From Annulohypoxylon bovei var. microspora (Eukaryota > Ascomycota > Sordariomycetes > Xylariales > Hypoxylaceae), in contig MU405236.1 of the NCBI GenBank assembly GCA_022836615.1, positions 124,001 through 188,000 of the forward strand: a DNA stretch of 64,000 nt. Reading direction: 5' to 3'. Under the pieces are notes generated by a model that was given only the letters and a program-made list of their open reading frames with translations, had not been told where the DNA came from and searched no databases. This document shows positions 33,126 through 43,031 of this stretch, piece after piece (position 1 is the stretch's first letter; every line of letters starts with the position of its first letter). A program made the position numbers and the translations under genes.

Positions 33126-34150
33126 GAGGATTGTCCCTGAGTCGCTAATAGTTGTTGTTGGATTTGGGCTTGTTGACTGTATTGGTGTTGAACATTGAAG
33201 ATTGGCATTGGTAGGTATTGGCAAAAATGAACTTTTAGGTGGATTTTCCTTATCTAAAGGCGGATAAGAAATTCCCGAGGTACGTACCTTATGTAAGAAG
33301 AAAGGTACCTATGTATATACATATCTGACTAATCGCCGCTTTTAACCGTTAGTAACAATTTCAATCAGTAACTTTAAGTACCTAACAACCCAGATTTTCC
33401 GAACGAACACACCCCATCCACTTTTTTCAAGCATCTTATTGGTTCATACTCACCAACCTGATTAATCTCACCCACATCGCACCAAAGGTACTTTCTCACA
33501 CATACAAATCACCATATAAATCTAAGTATTACTAATGCTAATTGAATTAAACGTATATATTTGACTATATCGCACCTAAAACTAATATTCAACAAAATGC
33601 ACTAAGTTCATTCGAAAGCGCTTCAAATGCGCTATTTAATAAATTTAATTCTAATATTTAAAGTTGCGATTTGAAGATGTTACGTAAGTTGAAAGATGAG
33701 TAAGGTGTTGGAATGAGGGTGGTCACGTGATACCCTTGTTGCACACTGCCCCACATATACTTATTATCCTTACCTTTCAACCTACTTTTTCAGCATCTTT
33801 ATTACAGCTTTAATTATTAGAAAAAAATATTTTTATATGAAGCTTTTCGGGCGCTTTCAAATGGGTATATACATTTTCGATAAAGTCAATTGAAAAGGGC
33901 GATTAATTGATTAAAAGTGTGGGTGTATAAGTGTATGTGGATGGGTTTTATGGGAGAATAAGTATTAATGGTTCTGACCAATAAGCTTACCGAAAACAAT
34001 AAAAAGTGGATGGGGTGTGTTCGTTCGGAAAATCTGGGTTGTTTACTTAAAGTTACTGTATTTCAACCATTTCTTCATTCCGTAGATCTTTCATTAATGA
34101 ATTGAATATGGGAACTATCCAAAGGTCATACATCCTATGTGCAATAAGCC
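33126..34150. other. Intergenic region occupied mostly by a TIR element
   Basis: 1 kb between EFG1 (start 33125) and the MDR oxidoreductase (stop 34151), both minus strand. About 690 bp of it is the inverted-repeat element described separately, so the native spacer is short. Confidence 0.7.
33366..34058. mobile_element. Non-autonomous DNA element A with 55-58 bp TIRs (Mutator-like MITE candidate)
   Basis: 693 bp bounded by inverted repeats: left 33366-33426, right about 34001-34058. Both termini read CAGTAACTTTAAGTA inward and share CCCAGATTTTCCGAACGAAC and ACACCCCATCCACTTTTT; the only clear difference is a 3-bp indel. The flanks AATTTCAAT (33357-33365) and TATTTCAAC (34059-34067) agree at 7 of 9 positions, compatible with an aged 9-bp target duplication. 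There is no ORF of note inside, so it cannot mobilise itself. It sits between EFG1 and the neighbouring MDR gene. Confidence 0.8.
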
Positions 34151-35290
34151 TTACTCCTCATTCGGGATGAAATACACACTCTTTCCTGGTCCTCCTTTCG
34201 CTGCGGCGGCATTAAGTGCCTCTTCCCAATCCTCGAGCTTGAATTTCCCTACGACCTCCATATTCGCTCTAGAGCCAATCTTCAATACTCCCCTTTCGAG
34301 AATCTTGACCAGGTCTTTCGCCTGCTGACTTGTATTCATAAAGGTTCCCTTTATCGTGATACCTTTATATGAGATATGCCAGTAGGGCAACCCAATATCT
34401 CCTGGAATCCCTCCCATCAGACTCATACGCCCCCCTGCTCTTAAAGCAAGTATACCTGCTTTTATGTGTGAACTTGTACTGGCTGGGCGCGGAGAGATAT
34501 CAAAATACACATCTAGGGGCCCGAACTTTGACAGAGCGTTAACATCCTCTTCCACATCACCGCTAATTTTGACAGTCTCAACCCTTCCGGGCTCGGCGAG
34601 CGTCTTCAGTTCAGCGAGAGCCGTCTCGTTTCTTCCCATGGCGATGACCCTGGCTCCCATAGCAAGGGCAACATGGACGGCAGCACTGCTAAAAGATCCG
34701 GTAGCTGGCGCAATCAAAACAGTCTCTCCGGGTTTCAAGTCGATATCTGCAAGGCCCCCGTATGGCACAACCAGTTGACTGAGCGACCCAAGCTCCTCAA
34801 GCTTATATCCTAGCTTCTCAACTAAAGTCTTTTCGTCCAGAGCGTGTACGCTCTCCAACGGGGAGTTCATGAACGTAGCCCAGCATCCGTTACGCCATTC
34901 TCCCATCAGCCTTTTCGTTGTCTCAGTAGCACCCTCATTAAATGATCTTAGTATCTTGATGTTAGGGTCCTCTCGAGACCTCACAGTCAGTTCGACGAAT
35001 GCCAGCTGTCCTGGTTTTAAGCTTGTCGCATCTGATGGCACGGCGGCGATGCGAGCGATGCATGAACCACCAGGAACGATGGGCAGGGGGTATTTATAAC
35101 CCCTAGGATTCCCATTCGTGAAGATTTCATTGGCGTACTGGACGATAATTGAGTACAGCGGCTTGACGATGACGGTTCCCGCGGTGGGGATAGGAGTCGG
35201 CAGTGCTGCAAGGGTGGGAGGTGAAGAAGGGGAGTGGAATTGCAGACCAGTGTAGGTGTTGGGGAGAGAGTATTCTGTGAGGCCTGCCAT
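34151..35290 (-). CDS. MDR-family zinc-type alcohol dehydrogenase/quinone oxidoreductase-like protein
   Basis: Single exon, 379 residues from the ATG at 35290. The GroES-like N-terminal domain has YANEIFTNGNPRGYKYPLPIVPG, and the Rossmann NAD(P)-binding domain has LKPGETVLIAPATGSFSSAAV followed by GARVIAMGRN. The usual structural-zinc Cys cluster is not visible, so it is probably a zinc-lacking MDR enzyme. Substrate is unknown. The frame is open to an ATG at 35422, adding 44 residues; a TATATATAAG box at 35390-35399 lies between the two ATGs, which favours the shorter form. Confidence 0.88.
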   Translation of the reverse strand: MAGLTEYSLPNTYTGLQFHSPSSPPTLAALPTPIPTAGTVIVKPLYSIIVQYANEIFTNGNPRGYKYPLPIVPGGSCIARIAAVPSDATSLKPGQLAFVELTVRSREDPNIKILRSFNEGATETTKRLMGEWRNGCWATFMNSPLESVHALDEKTLVEKLGYKLEELGSLSQLVVPYGGLADIDLKPGETVLIAPATGSFSSAAVHVALAMGARVIAMGRNETALAELKTLAEPGRVETVKISGDVEEDVNALSKFGPLDVYFDISPRPASTSSHIKAGILALRAGGRMSLMGGIPGDIGLPYWHISYKGITIKGTFMNTSQQAKDLVKILERGVLKIGSRANMEVVGKFKLEDWEEALNAAAAKGGPGKSVYFIPNEE

Positions 35291-36356
35291 CTTGGTTGCG
35301 AATGAATGTTTCGATAAACAACTTGTAAGTCGATTACTCCAGTGTTGATTCTTCAGATCTTTCCAGATGGGTTGGGAAAGATGCCAAGTCTTATATATAT
35401 TAGGTCCAATAATAAATCTCATTATTTATATTCATATCTGCGATGATATTGGTCATTGACAATATTCTGTCCACCTAACGTACTGCCATTTGGTCGTGAA
35501 TATTGACAGATTTCGTTGGTGGGAACGGAGTTGAAGTTACTTAACTCCATTACGTCCATCACTTGTAATATTTCGCGTTCGGCAATAAGAAATATAGGAT
35601 TAATGATTATCAATAACACCTATAAAGCGAACGCATACCATGAGGAAATAGTGTCAATCCCTACTATATTTGCCGGGAGCATCAGAGGCACTATAGATAT
35701 CACCACTGCGCGTAGGGACAGATACATAGGTACCTATACAGATATCTAGGTAACTTCAGATTCTTGGTCTTCCCGAATTGTCGCGTGTCAAAACAATTAC
35801 CTACCCACAGAGCTACAGAACAACCTCTAGTATTCGAACCGATTGGTGGCAATATCCATGCGATCGATGTATAATGTCTAAAACAAGAGCAATACGACCT
35901 CAATATAGGTATATGTAGGAATGAGACGGCTTTAACCTCTACCCTACGTACAGTAGGGGAGAAATAGTATCCTTACGTAATCCCCTCAGCTACTTTCTAA
36001 TTGGCCAATTGGTTAAAGGTAGCGGGGTTGGAGCTTTTATCGATAATTGAATAGTTGAGTGCAGGGGTTCTCACGACTACAACCTACAACTTACAACCTT
36101 GAAGCTCTATAGTGAGTCGCAAGCTAACAAGCTCTCTAATGAGTATTGATAACTTGAATCTGTTCAAAGCCGAGGTCTTATTTGTTTCTTCACCACTAGG
36201 TTTCTTACAGAATCGCTACAGATAACATACAGTTGTTTGGGACTTTCGTTGATTTGACATGAAAGATCCACCAAACGATGGCACCTATCAATCTTGGTCA
36301 ATTCTCATGAACGTTTATCTCGGCTCATTGTGAGCCAGTAGAGGGAGGTATCTTAC
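35291..36356. other. Divergent intergenic stretch
   Basis: 1.07 kb shared 5' region of the MDR gene (minus) and the SEA4 homologue (plus). It contains the candidate TATA box and a TAGGTACCTA palindrome at 35727. No gene was recognised. Confidence 0.5.
35390..35399 (-). promoter_or_regulatory. Candidate TATA box of the MDR oxidoreductase gene
   Basis: TATATATAAG on the minus strand, about 100 bp upstream of the ATG at 35290. Its position inside the longer open frame argues that translation starts at 35290. Confidence 0.45.
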
Positions 36357-39300
36357 ATGATGTCACAATATTCAACTTCTAAGATGGATAGACCGGAGCC
36401 AGGCCTTATCAAGTGGTCTCCGGACCCAAACTACAATACCTTCCTCCACGTCAATTTACAACACCGAGTCGTCCAGCTATATGAACCTACCGGCCTTGCG
36501 CAGCCTGGCAACTTCCAGTATGAGAAGTCCTCGAAGTACGATGAGATCCCTCCGTTAACTACGTACGACTGGTCGCCCGCTCATCGTGGGCTCGTTGCTA
36601 TCGGAACCGCGAGTGGTACTGTGGATCTCATAAACCTGCACAGCGATTCCAGCGCTCACCTAGAACTTCCTATCAGGATCACACGTAACTGTCAGGCGGT
36701 GGCATTCAATACGGGAACATTACTAGCTGTTGGACTAGAGCGTGTGCGAAATGACCAGTGTCTTAAAATTTTCGACGTGAATAAGCTTACGGCGCTGGAG
36801 CTCGGAGCTACTTGGACATCGCTCGAGGGTTCTATGAATCCGGCAATTAGCTTGGAAGCTAGTATCTCCATATCGAGCACCAAGTTCTTTGAAGATAGCC
36901 CTCAGGTATTAGTTGCCGGGATTAAAAACCAGGGTATCCGTATCTACGATCTTCGAGGTAGATATTGTCCTAGATGATCCTTTATGAACCTGCTAACTAG
37001 TCTAAAGATCCACAAGGTGCAGTGATCAATTATCAGACCAAGTGCAATAACAATTTGGCGATCGATTACGCGGATCAGAACTATTTTGCTTCGTCTTCTC
37101 TAGACAAGCCGGGTTTGGTGATCTGGGATCGACGTGCGACCTCGAGATCGTCGTCCTCTAGTTTCTACCTCGATGCTGTCGATACGGATGATCTGCCGTG
37201 GGGAGCGGCTCTTAACATCGATAAGGCAATCGACGTCAAGGATGCTAATTTCCAGGATAGGGGTTCTCTGATACGGTCCCTACGCTTTTGTCGAGATCGC
37301 AGCGGCCTGGTAGCTGTCCTCTCCCGAACCGGCCAGCTCAAAGTCTTAGACATCAAGAAAGAATTTATTCCTTCCGAAGTGCAGCCCAAAGATAGTCCCG
37401 AGGTCCTCGAGGTTAGAAGATCCTACGAGCTAGATATGAGTTATGCGAGAGATCGAAAGGATGACAGAATCGTGTCATTTGACTGGCTAAATCTCGACTC
37501 CCCCGCTTTAACGCCACGGGCAATAGTCCTACGAGCCAATGGAACTTTTGATATTCTTGAGAAGCCGTCTTATACGTCGGAACATCTGTTTAAGATGATA
37601 CCTTGGAAAGCACCTCACCGTGGATTGGAAGGTAATTTTATCCCACTAGGCAGGAAATTGTTACTAATTCATCTAAAGGTGGCTCTAGTTATCATTCTCT
37701 GGTGCAATTCGAATCAACACAGTATTATGATATGATGGGTTCACTTAATATCGACAGGGCTTTTAATGATATACCATTGTTTGGAGTTGATAAAGGGTCT
37801 GCCTATACTGTAGTGCAGGAAGCGTTGCTATCCCCTTCGCCTACCGTCGATCCTATAAATGACTCGGAAGCGAGTGATATAGAAATAGCGGAGCTGCTCT
37901 CCAATGCCTCGAAGATAGCAGACAAGTTACGAGGTTTGAGAAAGTATTCCAAGGAAAATCTCGAGGCCCACAAGAAGCCTGGTGATAAGGTACTACACTT
38001 GCTCCCATTAAATAACCACGTTACATAATCCGAGGACCCTAACTAACTCGCTTTTGAAAGGTCAATGGACTGCTGTCAAACAGGGAGTTACATGAGCGAT
38101 TACTCGTATCAACGCTAGATACAAAGGGGTTCCCTAAGGAAGCACAGATGATCCTTGATCATCCGATGCTTCTTCGTTCCAAAGAGAAATATTTGTTCGA
38201 CTACGTCGCGAATGGGGATATAGTTGCCGATGATCCTTGGTTAAGGAATTTGTGGGGTTGGATTTCTGGTATGGATCTCTATTTCACTGACGTATTCTAT
38301 TTAGAGGCTAATGACTTTAGGGGCTGACGAAGCCGCCTCTAATATGGGAATGGTAACGCAAGGAATTGATCTGAGTTATATGGGTGTTTGTAACATATGG
38401 AACGGCGATCTAGGTTCGTGGTACAACTCTTTTCCGCTGGGACGAGAACTAACGTGCTATAGGACTCAACGGTGCGGTTAGGCTGGTAGATGGAACTAGG
38501 TCTCCAGATCTTGCGGCATGGGAGCGATGTCTACAAGAAATAAACAAGAAGTCTAGGCAGCCCTCATATGATGGCGTTGAGACCAAAAAGCTTCCACAGC
38601 GGTTAGCCGCCCTGCGGATCTGTGGGTGGGGTAGAGCGCCTGATGAAAACCTCGGCGACTACGCTGAGATGCTGCCTTCCGATCGAAATTCATTATGGTA
38701 TACTATGAGAACTGCTCATGCTCTCTTCGAAGGCGATTTCGACAAAGCAGTTCAGGTGCTCAGGGAAGCTAGTGCGGAGTATCCGAACCTCCTATTCGTC
38801 TCCTTGGCTTTGCAACTCAAAAGCCAAGAGGATAAAACCATCAGCAAACCACGATTAAATTTCGACGACGCGACCGCTTCTAACACAGATCCGTATCTTA
38901 GAGCGATATCATCTATCATCGCAACGGATAATTGGGAGTACATAGCAGACCAGGAGTCCCTACCTCTTCGTGAACGTACATTCGTGGCCCTCCGGTATTT
39001 CGACGACGCCAAGCTTACCCAATGGCTCGATAAAGAGCTCAAAAAGGCGATAGAGACGGGTGATATCGAGGGAATCGTGCTTACAGGCATAACGGACAAG
39101 CTCGTGGACATATTTGCGAAATACATCGAGAAGTTCAACGACGTCCAGACGGCCACCCTGGTCTTGTCGATCTGCTCGCCGCGGTACATCAACGACTACC
39201 GATGCCGCGCGTGGCGCAACGCCTATAGGGCCTACCTCCAGCGCCACAAGGCCTTTATGCAGCGGACCAAGTTCGAGGTAGAAAGCACGAAGAAGAGCAA

Positions 39301-39742
39301 GCGAGGCGGGATCCCCACCATCACCCCGCCGTCCAGACAGATCGCCCTGCGCTGCGTGTACTGCGACGCCGAGTACGAGCTCTCCAAGGCGGGCGGGGCG
39401 GGCCTGCCGCCGCCGGGCAAGGGCCAGCAGCAGACGACGGTCAACCCGCTCACGGCCGCCAACATCAACGCGGGCGTCAGCTGCCCCAACTGCGGTCGCC
39501 ACCTCCCCCGCTGCGTCGTCTGCCTCGAGGTCGTCGGCGTCCCGCGCTCCGACAAGCCCGAGGCCTCGCCCGACCCCCAAGTCCGGCTCGCCGCGCGGTT
39601 CCCCACCTTCTGCCTGAAGTGCGAGCACGTGCTGCATCTCGACCACGCCAGGCTGTGGTTCGCGAGACATGCCGAGTGCCCCGTGCCCGAGTGCAGGTGC
39701 AAGTGCAATTTTAGGGCGAATCCGGAGTTGAATTATCGATGA
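36357..39742 (+). CDS. SEA4: SEA/GATOR2 complex subunit Sea4 (MIO homologue)
   Basis: Scaffold of the vacuole-associated SEACAT/GATOR2 complex, which relays amino-acid status to TORC1. Six exons: 36357-36957, 37008-37631, 37679-37989, 38061-38268, 38321-38413 and 38463-39742, giving 1038 residues. The N-terminal 400 residues form WD40 repeats (IKWSPDPNYNTFLHVN, TTYDWSPAHRGLVAIGT, DKPGLVIWDRR). An alpha-helical middle follows. The C-terminus is the MIO zinc-ribbon/RING module, with Cys pairs in LRCVYCDAEY, SCPNCGRHLPRCVVC, FCLKCEHVLHLDHA and CPVPECRCKC. All five junctions keep frame. The last 600 bp of coding sequence are far more GC-rich than the rest. Confidence 0.93.
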
Positions 39743-40271
39743 GTACCTACTAGGTAGTGTTTACATGGCGGGTCTGGGAGAGGAGGTGTGGATAGGGGTT
39801 GCTATACTTGTTGGTACTGTGAGAGATCCATGGATGATTGTCGACGTTGCTACGGGCGCAGAATAATCCATCTCCTCTAGAAAGCAGGTCGATGGATAGT
39901 TTGTACCGATAGTCCGGTGTTCTTAAGCCTGGTTTCTTTTTCGTCGAGTTATGTGCTACTGATTGCCCCGTATTGCCTACGATCCTATCATATTGCGTAT
40001 ACTCTGCTCTGTTCGTGTGTGATTCGTCTCCAAATATATCACGAGACAATGTGTGAATCAACCAATCGCATCCTCATTGTTACGATCAGTCCATTCTTAT
40101 CTTATTATCATTACTTATCGTTAGTGTAGTTTGTACATCCTGTCGTTCCATTCCGGTTCATATCGTATCCTTTCGTTCCCCGTAACGCCATCTCAATCTA
40201 ACTTATAGTACACTTAGGTAGACAGATAGGAAAGTAGGCAGAGTAGGCAAGGTCGGAGGGGAGATGTTAAA
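39743..40271. other. Convergent intergenic stretch
   Basis: 530 bp between two converging stop codons (Sea4 and the 535-residue basic protein). No gene recognised. Confidence 0.6.
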
Positions 40272-41879
40272 TCACGCAGCCAGCTTCCACAACGGCACGT
40301 ACGCCCGCGCTGCAGGCGTATCGTCGTCCTCGTCCTCTATGGCCTTATTCGTGCGCTCGATCCACTCCTCCTCCGCCCGCGCCGCGTCCCGCTCGATCTG
40401 CGCCATCAGAGCCAGCTCGGACAGCATATCGTGAACTAGGGCGCGGCACCCGTCTACCATGCGAACTAAGCTAGGCTCCGACTCCAGCTCGGACTCGGTG
40501 TCGGGGTTAGAGGTCGCGGGAAAGTCGACATCGCCCAGTTCCCGCAGCGCAGCACGCCATCCCTCGAGTTTGCGCTGAAGACTGATACAGTCGTGCTTCC
40601 AACCCGCTTCTAGCTCGCCGAGAAATAGGACCTCGTCACCCTCGACCAGGACGTCGACGTTATCGCTTCGTTGCGCGATAACGATAGACGCCATGCGCTC
40701 GGCCCAGGCCTCAAAACCGACGACCACGCGCGCGTACCGTCCCCCGGGCTCGCCGAGCTGCCATACCCCGTTTAGGACCTCGTCTAGGATCTGGACTTTC
40801 TCCTCTAGCCCCAGCCCGTTTCTGGCGCCAGGGTTACCCCACCGTGCGAGCGCAGCCACGTTCCGCGCCTCGATGCCTTGCCGCTCGAGGCCGAGGAGGG
40901 CGTCGTTGTCGTTGGCGAGCCGCGCGAATCGGATGCCGAGCTTTTGGCGCGCGCTGGCGTGCCATTCGCCGTCGACGGCGGCGGCGTCGCGGTGCAGGAG
41001 CGAGAGCTGGAGGAGCTCTGTCTGCAGGCGGCTGGTCTCGGCGGACAAGGCGACGTTGGCGGGAAGCTTGGAGGGAGAGGGGGGCGCGAGGTAGGTCGAG
41101 GTCAGAGGTTTGGGGGCGAGGGATTTGGCGGGGCTGTAGTGCTGCTGATGATTGTTAAAGGCGGGCCGGCTGATGAGACCCGTGGGGTGGTGAAGGGATG
41201 GAGCTTGAGTGGTGGTGGTGGTGGTAGTAGTGGTGGTGGATTTAGATTGAGATATCGTGCGTGGGCGGGTTTGCGGGCGGGTTTGGGAGCGCGTCTGTGT
41301 TTTTGGATTCGTTATGATTGTGCTTGCGGTTGGACTCGTCCGGCCCCCAGACGAGGATGATGTTACTGTGGCTTGAGATACTTGAGATACTGGGCGGAGT
41401 GTTGTGGCCGGGGTCAGACTCGTAACGTTGGATCTCGATCGTGTGTGTCCCGTAGTTCGGGTAGGCGCTGTCGCAGGAGGTGGCCCGCCAGAGGATTTGG
41501 GTCGACCGGTTGCGGTACGGTTCATCGAAGTAATTGGTGGCCTATCACGATTAGAGGGTATTCTACCCACAGGCTTCGTGGTAGTATTTCCGCTGCTATC
41601 GGTTCGTGCAGATGAAGTCTTGCTGTAGACGCCCGACAAAGGTCTACCGGTAGTCGAGCCCGTTGTTCTAATTCGCGAGGCGGCAATGGACGAGGAAGCT
41701 GCCGCACTCGCTGTCGCCGATCGTGTGATCATCGTGGGCTTCACCGGTAGTCGGCTAGGCGAGTGTGCCCTGGTGGCCTCGCTACGCGTTGAAGGGCCAT
41801 CTCTCAGGCTAGTATCGTCTTTGCCAGCTGTAGGTTTACGAATTGACCGTGTACGGCCTAAGCCGGTTGATGATGACAT
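40272..41879 (-). CDS. Fungal hypothetical protein, disordered basic N-terminus and helical C-terminus
   Basis: Single exon, 535 residues. Residues 1 to about 270 are low complexity, rich in Ser, Thr, Arg and Pro, with a run of ten Thr near residue 220. From about residue 285 the sequence becomes predicted helix: SRLQTELLQLSLLHRDAA, KLGIRFARLANDND, EKVQILDEVLNGVWQL. The C-terminus has more helices (HDMLSELALMAQIERDAARAEEEW). I do not recognise a named family. The layout resembles microtubule-binding subunits such as HAUS8, but that is only an analogy. No signal peptide or membrane helix is seen. Confidence 0.75.
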   Translation of the reverse strand: MSSSTGLGRTRSIRKPTAGKDDTSLRDGPSTRSEATRAHSPSRLPVKPTMITRSATASAAASSSIAASRIRTTGSTTGRPLSGVYSKTSSARTDSSGNTTTKPVGRIPSNRDRPPITSMNRTATGRPKSSGGPPPATAPTRTTGHTRSRSNVTSLTPATTLRPVSQVSQATVTSSSSGGRTSPTASTIITNPKTQTRSQTRPQTRPRTISQSKSTTTTTTTTTTQAPSLHHPTGLISRPAFNNHQQHYSPAKSLAPKPLTSTYLAPPSPSKLPANVALSAETSRLQTELLQLSLLHRDAAAVDGEWHASARQKLGIRFARLANDNDALLGLERQGIEARNVAALARWGNPGARNGLGLEEKVQILDEVLNGVWQLGEPGGRYARVVVGFEAWAERMASIVIAQRSDNVDVLVEGDEVLFLGELEAGWKHDCISLQRKLEGWRAALRELGDVDFPATSNPDTESELESEPSLVRMVDGCRALVHDMLSELALMAQIERDAARAEEEWIERTNKAIEDEDDDTPAARAYVPLWKLAA

Positions 41880-43031
41880 GGTAACGGCCTACTAGGTATA
41901 GACGAAAAGTCTCTTTTCCTAAGGCAAGTATAAGATGTTTGGTGTTTCGGTTAGAATCAGGGGTCTTTCCAAGGTTTGGTTGTTTCTTATTTGATTGTAT
42001 TTAATTGTATTTGACCCGTGCACGCCAACTTTAAATTGAATTCCAAGTTACCTCCAGGGCTACCCTAGGTACCTCTTAGTGGTGGAGGGATAAAGTTCAA
42101 GTCCCCACCCACTATCGATTACCCGTAGGGCTTAAGTTTATCGTACCTGGCATATAGATCCCCGCTAATCACCCGCCATTTGAGGCACTTGTTGGGGTTG
42201 AGATGGGAGGTTGCAGGAGGCGTCATAACGTTACCTACGCCTTCCGCCTGATGTATAACGGGTATTACCTAAGTTCGCAAGCCATCATCTAACTACACCT
42301 TCCTTTGTTAAGTGGTATATGTATCTATTGTGTAGGTCGTTCCTACGGGACTCGAATGTCTTAAGATTTAGAAGTAAACTTTCAGAGGTGGATATAAACG
42401 AATGAGAGAAGGCGTTACGGGTCCGGTGGGTATAAGAATGTCCAACGTTGAATACCTGCCTACCTAGGTACCTATGGAGGAAACCTTAGAACTTCACCTT
42501 CGCCAATTCATATAGCGATTCATCTTCACATCAGATTCTAAGCAAGGATAGAAGAACAAATCGTCCATCACTTTCATTTATCTATAGCAAAAGGTATCAT
42601 CGTCCGGCTTCGAGCCAGGAATCCATTATGCTCTTTCCCCCATCCTCTCCATTTCATAGTATGTCCCCTGATCCTTCAAAGTGCAATTCCACAGCATTGT
42701 GAATCCTATTCCTGTCGTATATACATCGATCAAGTGTGGTATCATCGTACCAATAAACGCCTCGGTCCATATGCAGATCCCCTTTTTTGTTCATCTCTTC
42801 TTCTCTGGTCATAATCCTCCGTCAAGAATCGAATAAACTAATCGCCAGCCATGGACAACTTTTCGAGTGCCCGTAAAGGCATCTGTACTCGAGATGTGTT
42901 GAGTGTTGAAAGGGTAAAGACCCTAAGTTCGAAATATCAAAAGAAGTCGAAGAGAAATAGGTAGTATACGAAGTCCATGGTTTCGGCGGTATGAGGCATC
43001 TTAGCCAAGCATGACAGCGACGGGAAATGAT
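41880..43031. other. Intergenic region
   Basis: 1.15 kb between two minus-strand genes: the promoter side of the 535-residue protein and the 3' flank of the Cys-rich-tail protein. A TAGGTACCTA palindrome is at 42465. No gene was recognised. Confidence 0.55.

Noticed and set aside
38960..39708. Antisense ORFs of 158-236 codons over the SEA4 C-terminus
   Set aside because: The sense frame carries the complete MIO zinc module; the antisense frames are composition shadows.
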